From: Fodinibacter sp963747405
GTDB lineage: Bacteria > Actinomycetota > Actinomycetes > Actinomycetales > Dermatophilaceae
Reading direction: 5' to 3'
NCBI GenBank assembly: GCA_963747405.1
Contig: CAVVFG010000008.1
Coordinates: forward strand, 1-64,000
Length of the DNA: 64,000 nt
This document shows, piece after piece, positions 27,680-37,204 of the stretch. Made by a program: the position numbers and the translations under genes. The notes beneath the pieces are model-generated. The model was not told where the DNA came from. It saw only the letters and a list, made by a program, of their open reading frames with translations, and searched no databases. Positions within the stretch are counted from its first letter, which is position 1, and each line of letters opens with the position of its first letter.

Positions 27680-28603
27680 CTATCCCACATCCTGGGACTT
27701 GGGCGCCTCGTCGGCACGGGCCTCGCGGTCGGTGTCGCCGGGTGGTTCCCCAGGTTCCCCGGCCTGCGCCGTGGGTTCGGCGGCGGCCGCCTTACGCCCG
27801 GTGAACCAGATGATCCAGATGCCCAGGAGGAACACCACGATGCTGGTCCACACGTTGAGCCGCTGGCCGAGGACGAGCTCGGCCTCGTCGGTGCGCATCT
27901 TCTCGATCACGATGCGGCCCACCGGGTAGCCCGCGACGTAGAGCCCCATCAGCTGGCCCGGAGCGAGCGAGCGCCGCTTGTCGACGACCAGCAGCACGGT
28001 GCCGAGCAGCACCAGGAAGAGCGACTCGTAGAGGAAGGTCGGCTGGAACACCCCGAGCAGCACCGGCTTGCCCGACGAGTCGACCACGGCGCGGCCGGCC
28101 CCCTGGTCCCACTTGTGGATCTCCAGGCCCCACGGCAGCGTCGTCGGGGCACCGTAGAGCTCGTTGTTGAACCAGTTGCCGAACCGGCCGATGGCCTGCG
28201 CGAACGCGACGCCGGGCACGGCGGCATCGGTGAAGGTGAGGAAGCCGATGCCCGCGCGGCGGCAGCCGATCCAGACCCCGAGCGCGCCCAGGGCGATGGC
28301 ACCCCAGATGCCCAGGCCGCCGTTCCAGATCTTCAGGGCGTCGAGCGGGTGGCCGCCCTCGCCCCAGTACGGGCCGGGCGTGGTGATGACGTGGTACAGC
28401 CGGCCACCGACGATGCCGAACAGCACCCCCCAGGCCGCGACGTCGAGGGCCTGCCCCGGGTGCCCGCCACGAGGGACCAGCCGGCGGCCGGTGAGCCACA
28501 CGGCCACGACGATGCCGAGCAGGATGCACATCGCGTACATCCGGATCGGCAGCGGTCCGATGGTGAAGACCCCGACGGTGGGGCTCGGGAGGTACGAGGT
28601 CAC
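27680..28603 (-). CDS. lgt: prolipoprotein diacylglyceryl transferase
   Basis: 307 aa. Seven-helix inner-membrane enzyme transferring the diacylglyceryl group of phosphatidylglycerol to the lipobox Cys of prolipoproteins. Lgt signature: AQAIGRFGNWFNNELYG (catalytic/PG-binding region). The N-terminal IGPLPIRMYAMCILLGIVVA and C-terminal GYPVGRIVIEKMRTDEA are also conserved. A hydrophilic acidic tail of about 45 residues follows the last helix. The GTG at 28603 overlaps the upstream DsbA-like stop as GTGA. Lies in the trp-glt run, and the -10 of the gltB uORF overlaps its stop codon. Confidence 0.95.
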   Translation of the reverse strand: MTSYLPSPTVGVFTIGPLPIRMYAMCILLGIVVAVWLTGRRLVPRGGHPGQALDVAAWGVLFGIVGGRLYHVITTPGPYWGEGGHPLDALKIWNGGLGIWGAIALGALGVWIGCRRAGIGFLTFTDAAVPGVAFAQAIGRFGNWFNNELYGAPTTLPWGLEIHKWDQGAGRAVVDSSGKPVLLGVFQPTFLYESLFLVLLGTVLLVVDKRRSLAPGQLMGLYVAGYPVGRIVIEKMRTDEAELVLGQRLNVWTSIVVFLLGIWIIWFTGRKAAAAEPTAQAGEPGEPPGDTDREARADEAPKSQDVG

Positions 28604-29373
28604 TTGGTGGCGTTCTGGATGGCCTGGGTGAGCAGCTCGGGGGTCTTGATCGAGTTCAGGTCGACGGTCTCGCCGTTGATGATGACCGTCGGGGTGCCCT
28701 GGAACCCAGGGATCTTGAAGGCGGCCTCGTTCACCGAGGTGACGTACTTGGTGTACGTGCCGTCGGCCACGCACTGCTTCCACGTGGCCAGGGAGTCACC
28801 GGTGATGCCGGCCGTGGTCGCCCAGGCGCCGAGCTCGGCGTCGGTGACGTCCTGGCCCTCGGGTGCCTGGCTGGAGAAGGCGGCGTTGTGGAACTCCTGG
28901 AACTTGCCCAGGCTCGCGGCGCAGAAGGCGCCGTTGGCGGCGGGCGTGGAGTTCTCCGCGCCGGTCTTGTCGTCGAGGAAGTTCAGCACGTGGTAGTTGA
29001 GCTTGAGCTTGCCCTGCGCCGCGAGGTCCTGGAAGGTCGGGCCGAGCGCCGCCTCGAACTGGCCGCAGATCGGGCACTGGAAGTCCTCGTAGAGGTCGAC
29101 CGTGGGCACGCCCGCCGCCGGCGTGGCGGTCGAGGCGAAGGCGGGGTAGCCCTGGCCCATCGACGCCCCGGCCGGGACGGCCGTCGACGTGCCGGTGGCC
29201 GCCTCCTTCTGGCTCTGCGACCAGACGACGCCGCCCACGACGGCGATGATGGCGACGACCGCCACGACGGTGGCGACCACGATCTTGTTCGCCGCCCCAC
29301 CCTGCTTGCCCTGCACGGCCTGGATCTTGGCCTGGCGTGCCGAGGTCGGCGAGGTCTTCTGTTTCTTGGCCAT
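28600..29373 (-). CDS. DsbA-like thioredoxin-fold membrane-anchored oxidoreductase
   Basis: 257 aa. A basic cytosolic N-terminus is followed by a membrane anchor (residues about 31-51), an Ala/Thr-rich linker, then a thioredoxin-like domain with a CPIC active site (Cys100 and Cys103 in YEDFQCPICGQF) and the cis-Pro region GFQGTPTVIINGE. It should form or isomerise disulfides outside the membrane. It is downstream of a MauE/DoxX-like protein, a pairing in which MauE-like proteins supply oxidising or reducing equivalents. The start is ATG 29373. Confidence 0.88.
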   Translation of the reverse strand: MAKKQKTSPTSARQAKIQAVQGKQGGAANKIVVATVVAVVAIIAVVGGVVWSQSQKEAATGTSTAVPAGASMGQGYPAFASTATPAAGVPTVDLYEDFQCPICGQFEAALGPTFQDLAAQGKLKLNYHVLNFLDDKTGAENSTPAANGAFCAASLGKFQEFHNAAFSSQAPEGQDVTDAELGAWATTAGITGDSLATWKQCVADGTYTKYVTSVNEAAFKIPGFQGTPTVIINGETVDLNSIKTPELLTQAIQNATK

Positions 29374-29390
29374 GGTGGCTCAGGTCTCCT

Positions 29391-29918
29391 TCAGTGTCCG
29401 AACAGGTAGCGGTCGAGCGACGCCAGGGTGCGCGGGCGCCACCACAACCAGGCACCGGCGAGGGCGAAGACGGCATCCCGGGCGATCTCGAACGGGTACG
29501 CGGTGTCCTTCGCGCCGATCTCGCCACCGCCGCCGAAGCAGCCGCAGTCGATGGTCAGCCCACGCGCCCAGGCCTGGGCGATGCCGATGATGAACGCCAC
29601 CATGAGCAGCGTCGAGATGATGGCGACCGGCCGGGTGAACAGGCCGAGCACGAGCAGCACGCCGAGGATGATCTCGAGGAAGGGCAGCGCCAGCCCGATG
29701 GTGTTGGCCAGGCCGTCGGGGAAGATCTCGTAGGCCTGCACCGCGCGCTGGGCGGTGAGCGGGTGCCCCACCTTGCTCGCACCGGCCCAGATGAGCACGA
29801 CTCCCAGGAAGAGCCGGGCGAGGGTCCCCACGACGTCGAGCAGGCGCTCGCGGCCCGGCGAGGCCTCGTCGGCGGTCGCCGGGGTCGCCGGTGTCGCGCC
29901 GTCCATCTCGGTGCTCAT
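29391..29918 (-). CDS. MauE/DoxX-like redox membrane protein
   Basis: 175 aa with four membrane helices. LGVVLIWAGASKVGHP at the first helix and the ...IDCGCFGGGGEIG cysteine pair before the last helix are typical of MauE-type proteins that sustain disulfide chemistry. The ATG at 29918 overlaps the trpA stop (ATGA), and 17 nt separate its stop from the DsbA-like gene. Partner of the DsbA-like protein by context. Confidence 0.85.
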   Translation of the reverse strand: MSTEMDGATPATPATADEASPGRERLLDVVGTLARLFLGVVLIWAGASKVGHPLTAQRAVQAYEIFPDGLANTIGLALPFLEIILGVLLVLGLFTRPVAIISTLLMVAFIIGIAQAWARGLTIDCGCFGGGGEIGAKDTAYPFEIARDAVFALAGAWLWWRPRTLASLDRYLFGH

Positions 29919-30723
29919 CGCCTCGCCCTCACTCCGTCGGCCAGCTCGGCCGTCAGAGCGCGCAACGCCTCGAGCCGGTCGCCGAGTTCCCCGTCGCCGG
30001 AGAGAGTGCGCACCAGCGCGGACCCGACGATGACGCCGTCGGCGTAGGCCGCCAGCTCGGCGGCCTGCGCCCCGGTGGACACGCCGAGCCCGACGCACAC
30101 CGGCAGGTCGGTGACGGCGCGGGTGCGGGCCACCAGCCCCTCCGCGTCGCCGTCGACGCTCGCCCGCGCGCCGGTCACACCCATCGTGGATGCCGCGTAG
30201 ACGAAACCGCGGCAGGCGGCGGTCACCTTGGTGAGCCGCTCGGGCGTGGACGACGGCGCCACGAGGAAGACCCGGTCGAGACCGTGCTCGTCGCTGGCGG
30301 CGATCCAGTCCTGCGCCTCCTCGGGGATGAGGTCGGGGGTGATCAGGCCGGCGCCGCCGTGCCCCGCCAGGTCGGTGGCGAAGCGCTCGACCCCGCGGTG
30401 CAGCACGAGGTTCCAGTAGGTCATGACCAGCGGGGTGCCACCGGCCTCGCGCACCGCGGCCGTGGCGCGGAAGACGTCGTCGACCCGGCTGCCGCCGGCC
30501 AGGGCCGTGGCGGCTGCGTGCTGGATGACCGGGCCGTCCATCAGCGGGTCGCTGTAGGGCACGCCCACCTCGACGACGTCGCAGCCGGCCTCGACCAGCA
30601 CCCGCATCGCCTCGAGCGAGCCCTCGACGGTCGGGAACCCGACCGGCAGGTAGCCGACCAGTGCGGCGCGGCCCTCCTCGCGGCAGCGGCGCAGCACGTC
30701 CTCGACCCCGCGCACCGTGGTGG

Positions 30724-30727
<4 letters not shown>
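29915..30727 (-). CDS. trpA: tryptophan synthase alpha subunit
   Basis: 270 aa TIM barrel. Catalytic Glu region GCDVVEVGVPYSDPLMDGPVIQ and the Asp in GLITPDLIPEE are present. It splits indole-3-glycerol phosphate to indole and G3P and channels indole to TrpB. Start ATG 30727 overlaps the trpB stop as ATGA. Confidence 0.96.
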
Positions 30728-31966
<1,239 letters not shown>

Positions 31967-31974
<8 letters not shown>

Positions 31975-32785
31975 GGGGGTCCTCGGAGGTGTCGGTTCTC
32001 GGGGCGCCGGCCGCGACGATCGCGGCGGCACCGGCGCGCGGGTCGCCGGTGCGCACCAGCGCCTCACCCACGAGCACGGCGTCGGCACCCTGCTGAGCGT
32101 AGGCGGCGGCCGTCGCGGTGTCGGGGATGCCGGACTCGGCGACCGTCACGCAGCCGGGCGGGATCAGGGGGCGCAGCCGCGAGAAGGTCTCGGGGTGGAT
32201 CTCGAGCGTCTTGAGGTTGCGGGCGTTGACGCCGATGACGCGGGCTCCGGCGTCGATGGCCCGCTGGGTCTCGTCCTCGTCGTGCACCTCGACCAGCGCG
32301 GTCATGCCGAGCTCGTGCACCCGGGCGAGGAGGGCGGCGAGCTCGATGTCGGTGAGCGCCGCGACGATGAGGAGCACCAGGTCGGCTCCGTGGGCGCGGG
32401 ATTCCCACACCTGGTAGTCGGTGACCACGAAGTCCTTGCGCAGCACCGGCACCCGCACCGCGGCCCGCACGGCGTCGAGGTCGTCGAGGCTGCCCCCGAA
32501 GCGACGCTGCTCGGTGAGCACCGAGACCGCCGACGCTCCCCCGGCCTCGTAGTCCACCGCGAGGGCGGCCGGGTCGGGGATGTCGGACAGCGCGCCCTTG
32601 CTCGGGCTGGCCCGCTTGACCTCGGCGATGAGCGACAGCCCGGGCCGCCGCAGCACGGCATCGGCGTCGATCGCCGGGCCGGTGGCGAGCACCGCCTGCT
32701 CGACTTCGGACAGCGAGGTGCGGCGCTCGCGGAGCGCGAGGTCCTCGCGCACTCCGGCGACGATGGAGTCGAGCACCGTGCTCAT
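31967..32785 (-). CDS. trpC: indole-3-glycerol phosphate synthase
   Basis: 272 aa TIM barrel. LSLIAEVKRASPSKGAL, VLRKDFVVTDYQVWE, ALVEVHDEDE and VIGVNARNLKTLEI are the IGPS catalytic and phosphate-binding blocks. Monofunctional (no TrpF domain); no trpF is in the window, and in actinobacteria the HisA homologue PriA usually covers that step. ATG 32785 is preceded by a weak GATGGCGG. Confidence 0.96.
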
Positions 32786-32798
32786 CGGGCGGCCGCCA

Positions 32799-33029
32799 TC
32801 AGCGGATGGAGGGTGCCTCGCCGCGGTCGCGCTCGGCAGAGCCATAGCCGGCCATGGACAGCACCTTCCCCGCGACCACGCCGACGATCGCGACGATCAC
32901 ACCGGCGACGAACAGCCAGACGTTGGGGAAGAGCACCGCGAGCGACATGATCGCCGAGGCCACGATGAGGATGGTCACCGCGGTCCAGGCGGCAACGCTG
33001 TGCCCGTGGTTGTCGTCGTGCTCGCTCAT
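32799..33029 (-). CDS. HGxxPAAW-family small membrane protein
   Basis: 76 aa. The N-terminus carries HDDNHGHSVAAWTAV, the His-rich HGxxPAAW-type motif, followed by two membrane helices (VTILIVASAIMSLAVLF; VWLFVAGVIVAIVGVVAGKVL) and a basic/acidic tail. The function is unknown; the family occurs between trp genes in many actinobacteria. Separated from the upstream Trp-associated membrane protein by 53 bp. Confidence 0.75.
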   Translation of the reverse strand: MSEHDDNHGHSVAAWTAVTILIVASAIMSLAVLFPNVWLFVAGVIVAIVGVVAGKVLSMAGYGSAERDRGEAPSIR

Positions 33030-33082
33030 GCCGTCAACTTTCGTGCGGGGGTCGATGGACCCGTTGGCTGCGGTCGATTCTG

Positions 33083-33685
33083 TCAGGTCGGGGCGTCGGG
33101 ACCCACATCGGTCGGGTCGCGCCCCGAGCTGAGCTCGTCCCAGTCGCTCGCGACCCGTTCGCCGCGGGGCCCGGCCGCGACGGCGGCGCTGCCGTCGGGC
33201 ACCTCGTAGCGCCGGGTCGGTCCGCCCCAGCGGCGCATCCCGACCACCGCGCCGGCCAGCCCGAGCAGGGCCACGCCGCACCCGACCAGGGCCACCCACG
33301 GCCAGAGCGTGGTGTCGGCGACAGTCTCGACCGAGCCGGTGCGTCCGACCCGAGAGGCCGCGACCGGCCCGAGCACCGCCTCCGGGGCGAGCAGCACGCG
33401 CACCGCGAGGCCGGCGGCGACCGCGACGCACACGGCATACGCGACGACGGCGACGACGCGGGCGATGCGCCCGGCGGCCACCATGGCGATGGCGGCGGCG
33501 GCGACGGCCAGCGCGACCGCGCTCAGGCCGGGGGCGACCTCCGCGCCGGTGGCGCTCAGCCGGGTGGCGCCGAGCACGTCCTTGACCGAGCCGGTCACCC
33601 AGGGCCGGAACGCGCTCACCAGGAGCAGGCCGGCACCGAGCAGCGCGAGCAGCACGACGCCGCCCTTGGACGACACCCGCCTCAC
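33083..33685 (-). CDS. Trp biosynthesis-associated membrane protein
   Basis: 200 aa, four membrane helices and a hydrophilic acidic C-terminus. The N-terminus (KGGVVLLALLGAGLLLVSAFRPWVTG) and position directly after trpE match the TIGR02234-type family found in actinobacterial trp operons. Its role is unestablished. The GTG at 33685 overlaps the trpE TGA (GTGA); GTG 33676 is an alternative. Confidence 0.8.
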   Translation of the reverse strand: MRRVSSKGGVVLLALLGAGLLLVSAFRPWVTGSVKDVLGATRLSATGAEVAPGLSAVALAVAAAAIAMVAAGRIARVVAVVAYAVCVAVAAGLAVRVLLAPEAVLGPVAASRVGRTGSVETVADTTLWPWVALVGCGVALLGLAGAVVGMRRWGGPTRRYEVPDGSAAVAAGPRGERVASDWDELSSGRDPTDVGPDAPT

Positions 33686-35250
33686 GTGACGACCCGCATC
33701 GCCCCGGCCGTCGCGACCGCCCGCAGTGCCGCGGTCGCCTTGTGCACGCACTCCTCGAACTCGCGGGCCGGCACCGAGTCGGCGACGATGCCGGCCCCGG
33801 CCTGCACGTGCGCCACGCCGTCCTTGACCACGGCCGTGCGGATCGCGATGGCCATGTCGAGGTCGCCGTGGAAGTCGAGGTAGCCGACGACCCCGCCGTA
33901 CACCCCCCGCCGGGACGGCTCGTACTGCTCGATGAGGGCGAGCGCCCGGGGCTTGGGAGCACCGGAGAGCGTGCCGGCCGGGAAGGTGGACACGAGCACG
34001 TCGTAGGCGCTGGCGCCCGGTCGGGTCTCGCCGACCACCGTGGACTCGATGTGCATGACGTGGCTGTACCGGCGCACGTCCATGAACTCGACGACGTCGA
34101 CGGTGCCGGGGCGGCACACCCGCTGCAGGTCGTTGCGGCCGAGGTCGACGAGCATGACGTGCTCGGAGCGCTCCTTGGGGTCGGCGAGCAGCTCCTCGGC
34201 GAGGCGCACGTCGTCCTCGGGCGTCTTCCCGCGGGGCCGCGAACCGGCGATGGGGTGGGTGATGGCCCGCTCCCCCGTCACCCGGACCAGCGCCTCGGGG
34301 CTGCTGCCGACGACGGCGTAGGACGAGCCGTCGGGGTGCGGCAGGCGGAAGAGGTACATGTAGGGGCTCGGGTTGCCCGCGCGCAGGGCCCGGTAGACGT
34401 CGAGCGGGTCGGCGGCGCAGTCCATCGAGAACCGCTGCGAGAGGACCACCTGGAACACCTCGCCGGCGCGGATGTCCTCCTTGGCGAGCTCGACCACCTC
34501 CTCGTAGCGCTCGCGGGTGGTGTTCGACCGCACCTGCGCCATCGCGGTGTCGACGGCGGAGGTGTCGACGACGGCGACCGTGCTGTCGGCCGGCGCGGCC
34601 AGGGCGCGGGTCATCGCGTCGAGGCGCGCCACGGCATCGGCCCAGGCGAGCTCGACGCGCTCGTCGGTGTCGTCGTAGTTGATTGCGTTGGCGACGAGGA
34701 GGATGGAGCCGTCGGTGTGGTCGAGCACCGCGAGGTCGGTGGCCAGCATCAGGGCCAGCTCGGGCAGCTCGAGCGCGTCGGGGGTGGTCGCCGGCACCTT
34801 CTCCCAGCGGCGCACGGCGTCGTAGGTGATGGCGCCGACCATGCCCCCGGTGAGCGGCGGGAGGCCGGCGATCGGGTCGGTGGCCAGCGCCTCCATGGTG
34901 CCGCGCAGCGCCTCGGTGGCCAGGCCGGTGGTGGGCACGCCGACAGGTGGGGTGCCGACCCAGTGGGCCCGGCCGTCGCGCTCGGTGAGGGTGGCGGCGC
35001 TGGCGGCGCCCACGATCGACCAGCGCGACCAGACGCCGCCGTGCTCGGCGGACTCGAGCAGGAACGTGCCCGGCCGGTCGCCGGCGAGCTTGCGGTAGAC
35101 CCCGACCGGGGTCTCTGCGTCGCCCATCAGGCGACGCACGACCGGGATGACGCGGCGGTCGCGGGCCAGTACGCCGAACACGTCGAGGGTGGGCCAGGTC
35201 TGCCCGTAGTGCAGGTCGGGTGTGGTCGCCGACGCGGATGCCGTGCTCAC
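33682..35250 (-). CDS. trpE: anthranilate synthase component I
   Basis: 522 aa. N-terminal feedback-binding region with LLESAEHGG; chorismate-binding domain with VFQVVLSQRFSM, TFPAGTLSGAPKPRA and GVYGGVVGYLDF, and the IAGSRPRGKTPEDD block. Makes anthranilate from chorismate with glutamine or ammonia via TrpG (not in the window). The GTG at 35250 overlaps the hisI stop by 4 bp, so his and trp genes are co-translated. No Trp-codon leader precedes it. Confidence 0.97.
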   Translation of the reverse strand: MSTASASATTPDLHYGQTWPTLDVFGVLARDRRVIPVVRRLMGDAETPVGVYRKLAGDRPGTFLLESAEHGGVWSRWSIVGAASAATLTERDGRAHWVGTPPVGVPTTGLATEALRGTMEALATDPIAGLPPLTGGMVGAITYDAVRRWEKVPATTPDALELPELALMLATDLAVLDHTDGSILLVANAINYDDTDERVELAWADAVARLDAMTRALAAPADSTVAVVDTSAVDTAMAQVRSNTTRERYEEVVELAKEDIRAGEVFQVVLSQRFSMDCAADPLDVYRALRAGNPSPYMYLFRLPHPDGSSYAVVGSSPEALVRVTGERAITHPIAGSRPRGKTPEDDVRLAEELLADPKERSEHVMLVDLGRNDLQRVCRPGTVDVVEFMDVRRYSHVMHIESTVVGETRPGASAYDVLVSTFPAGTLSGAPKPRALALIEQYEPSRRGVYGGVVGYLDFHGDLDMAIAIRTAVVKDGVAHVQAGAGIVADSVPAREFEECVHKATAALRAVATAGAMRVVT

Positions 35251-35636
35251 GCCGTCGCGTCCGGCCTGCCGACGACCGCGCCGACGTCGCCGGCGTCGAA
35301 GCAGGTGCGGTCGCCGGTGTGGCAGGCCGCGCCCACCTGGTCGACCCGCACCAGCAGGGCGTCGCCGTCGCAGTCGAGCGCGACGGAGCGCACGTGCTGC
35401 GCGTGGCCGGAGGTGTCGCCCTTGCGCCAGTACTCGGCCCGACTGCGCGACCAGTAGGTGACCCGGCCCTCGGTGAGCGTGCGGCGCAGGGCCTCGTCGT
35501 CCATCCAGCCGAGCATGAGCACCTCGCCGGTGTCGTGCTGCTGCACGACGGCGGCGACGAGGCCGGCCGCGTCGCGCTTCAGGCGCGCGGCGATCATGGG
35601 GTCGAGCACGGCATCCGGGGTGGTGGGGGTGGGCAC
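35247..35636 (-). CDS. hisI: phosphoribosyl-AMP cyclohydrolase
   Basis: 129 aa. Metal-binding motif ALDCDGDALLVRVDQVGAACHTGDRTC and the EVLMLGWMDDEALRRTL and YWSRSR blocks are complete. Opens the purine ring of PR-AMP in histidine synthesis; the HisE step is a separate gene here (44522-44785). The GTG at 35636 lies 6 nt after CAGAAT and 4 nt after the Pr6Pr stop; it is the first gene of the his/trp run. Confidence 0.95.
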   Translation of the reverse strand: MPTPTTPDAVLDPMIAARLKRDAAGLVAAVVQQHDTGEVLMLGWMDDEALRRTLTEGRVTYWSRSRAEYWRKGDTSGHAQHVRSVALDCDGDALLVRVDQVGAACHTGDRTCFDAGDVGAVVGRPDATA

Positions 35637-35640
35637 CCGG

Positions 35641-36330
35641 TCATTCTGCCGTGGCCGTGGCCACCGCCGGTGCGGCGGCCGCCCGGCGGACCGGTGCGGG
35701 CGGCATCCGGCGGTCGAGCCACGACAGCAGGGCGGCCAGGGCGAGGAACAGCACGGTCACCCCGAGGCAGGTGACCGCGACCGAGGCGGCACCCTGGTCG
35801 CCGACGTCGAGGAAGGGGTAGGGGTACCAGGCGGTGACGGTGCCGACGACGAGGGTCCAGGCGAGCCACCCGACCGGCCAGGCGAGGGCGCTCAGGGCGT
35901 CACGCCACGGCGCGCGCGGTCGTGGGCCGGCGAGCAGCCAGCCGAGGATCGCGAGCAGCGGCACCACCATGTGCAGCAGCTTGTCGGCGGCCCAGCTCGC
36001 GCCGTGCAGGTCGAGCAGCGGGCGCAGCAGCACGAAGTGCACCAGGCCGGTGACGGTGATGCCCACCAGCGCCGCGGCGCGCACCGGCCGCCACCAGCGT
36101 CCGTCGCGCTGCGGGTCGCGGGCGAGCTGCACGGCCGTGAGGGCGACCAGCAGGTTGCTCTGGATCGTGAAGTAGGAGACCAGCCGCCCGAGGCGGGTGA
36201 GCAGCGGTGGCACCTGCGTCTCGGCGAGCACCGCGTCACCGGTGACGACCAGCACCGTCTGCAGCACCAGGGCCGTGACCGCGACGACGGCGGTGACGGT
36301 GTGGACGACACGGGCCCGGGAGACGGTCAC
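35641..36330 (-). CDS. Pr6Pr-family membrane protein
   Basis: 229 aa with six membrane helices. LVSYFTIQSNLLVALTAV, LVHFVLLRPLL and HMVVPLLAILGWLL match the Pr6Pr (FAR-17a/AIG1-like) pattern, where a 'YFTxxSN' motif and a membrane His are conserved. In eukaryotic relatives this fold hydrolyses hydroxy fatty acid esters, but activity here is untested. The GTG at 36330 is 6 nt after a TACGCT element (36337-36342). Confidence 0.75.
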   Translation of the reverse strand: MTVSRARVVHTVTAVVAVTALVLQTVLVVTGDAVLAETQVPPLLTRLGRLVSYFTIQSNLLVALTAVQLARDPQRDGRWWRPVRAAALVGITVTGLVHFVLLRPLLDLHGASWAADKLLHMVVPLLAILGWLLAGPRPRAPWRDALSALAWPVGWLAWTLVVGTVTAWYPYPFLDVGDQGAASVAVTCLGVTVLFLALAALLSWLDRRMPPAPVRRAAAAPAVATATAE

Positions 36331-36336
36331 CCGGCG

Positions 36337-36342
36337 AGCGTA
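36337..36342 (-). promoter_or_regulatory. predicted -10 element upstream of the Pr6Pr-his-trp run
   Basis: TACGCT, 6 nt before GTG 36330. If correct it is the head promoter of the leftward Pr6Pr-hisI-trpE run. Confidence 0.4.
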
Positions 36343-36429
36343 GGGCCGCGCGGTCCGTGACGGTCCGCGTGGTGGAACCTTCGACCGTCGATGACCGGGC
36401 GGGCCCCGGGCGCCCTGACAATGGGGCGC

Positions 36430-37095
36430 ATGACCACCGACTCGAACGTCCCCGTCGCCCAGGCCGAGCGCCACGCCCTGTGCGACACCTTTCTCGAGCT
36501 CGGGCCCGAGGCGCCGACCCTCTGCGACCCGTGGCTCACCCGCGACCTCGCTGCGCACCTCGTGCTGCGCGAGCGCCGTCCCGACCTCGCGGCCGGCATG
36601 TTCGTCCCGCCGTTGCACGGCCGACTCGAGCGAGCCCAGGCCGACCTCGCAGCCGGCAGCTGGCCGGCGCTCGTCGAGACGGTGCGCACCGGCCCGCCGT
36701 GGTGGACTCCGATGCACTTCGCGAAGGTCGACGCGCTGGTCAACACCAGCGAGTTCGTCATCCACCACGAGGACGTGCTGCGCGGCGACGGGGCCGTCGG
36801 ACCGCGCCGGGAGGTGTCCGAGCGCACCGCTCGGGCCGTGCTCTCGGCACTGCGCTCGGGGGCGTCGTTGATGTTCCGCCGCTCGCCCGTCGGCGTGCGG
36901 CTCGTGGCACCGGGGGCCGAGCCGATCGCCGCCGGCCCGAAGTCGGCCGTCGCCGAGGGGCGGGTCGTCACCGTCACCGGGGAGCCGGTCGAACTGCTGC
37001 TCGTCGCGTTCGGGCGGATGCGGGTCGCGGACGTGGCCCTGGAGGGCTCACCCACCGACGTCTCGGGTCTCAAGGGCGCGTCGCTCGGCGTCTGA
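36430..37095 (+). CDS. TIGR03085-family metal-binding protein
   Basis: 221 aa. DinB/maleylpyruvate-isomerase-like helical fold. AERHALCDTFLELGPEAPTL and CDPWLTRDLAAHLVLRERRP supply the first metal His; FVIHHEDVLRG supplies the His pair. Members of this fold often use mycothiol as cofactor; substrate unknown. ATG 36430 is chosen (GGGG just upstream, GACAAT 7 nt before); ATG 36421 is in frame and also possible. Divergent from the Pr6Pr gene. Confidence 0.75.
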   Translation: MTTDSNVPVAQAERHALCDTFLELGPEAPTLCDPWLTRDLAAHLVLRERRPDLAAGMFVPPLHGRLERAQADLAAGSWPALVETVRTGPPWWTPMHFAKVDALVNTSEFVIHHEDVLRGDGAVGPRREVSERTARAVLSALRSGASLMFRRSPVGVRLVAPGAEPIAAGPKSAVAEGRVVTVTGEPVELLLVAFGRMRVADVALEGSPTDVSGLKGASLGV

Positions 37096-37107
37096 GCGGA
37101 CCCCCCG

Positions 37108-37167
37108 GAACGCAGCACTTCCGATCGCACGCAGATATTGCTGCGTGCTCCTCGAACTTCTGCGTGC
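37108..37167. repeat. 60-bp two-armed extragenic palindrome
   Basis: The inner stem is GCACGCAG (37127-37134), loop ATATTG, CTGCGTGC (37141-37148). Nineteen bp outward on each side a second pair occurs: GAACGCAG at 37108-37115 and CTGCGTGC at 37160-37167. About 20 of 30 positions pair across the dyad centre. It follows the TIGR03085 stop by 13 bp; it may terminate transcription or be a dispersed palindromic repeat. Confidence 0.6.
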
Positions 37168-37192
37168 CACGGCTGCCGAGAGACGCACGGAG

Positions 37193-37198
37193 TAGCGT
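37193..37198 (+). promoter_or_regulatory. predicted -10 element of the GNAT gene at 37205
   Basis: TAGCGT ends 6 nt before ATG 37205; no Shine-Dalgarno is visible. Confidence 0.4.
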
Positions 37199-37204
37199 CG
37201 CGCC

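Noticed and set aside
33682..35300. Trp-codon attenuator leader before trpE
   Set aside because: trpE overlaps hisI directly; no short Trp-rich ORF or terminator/antiterminator pair is visible.
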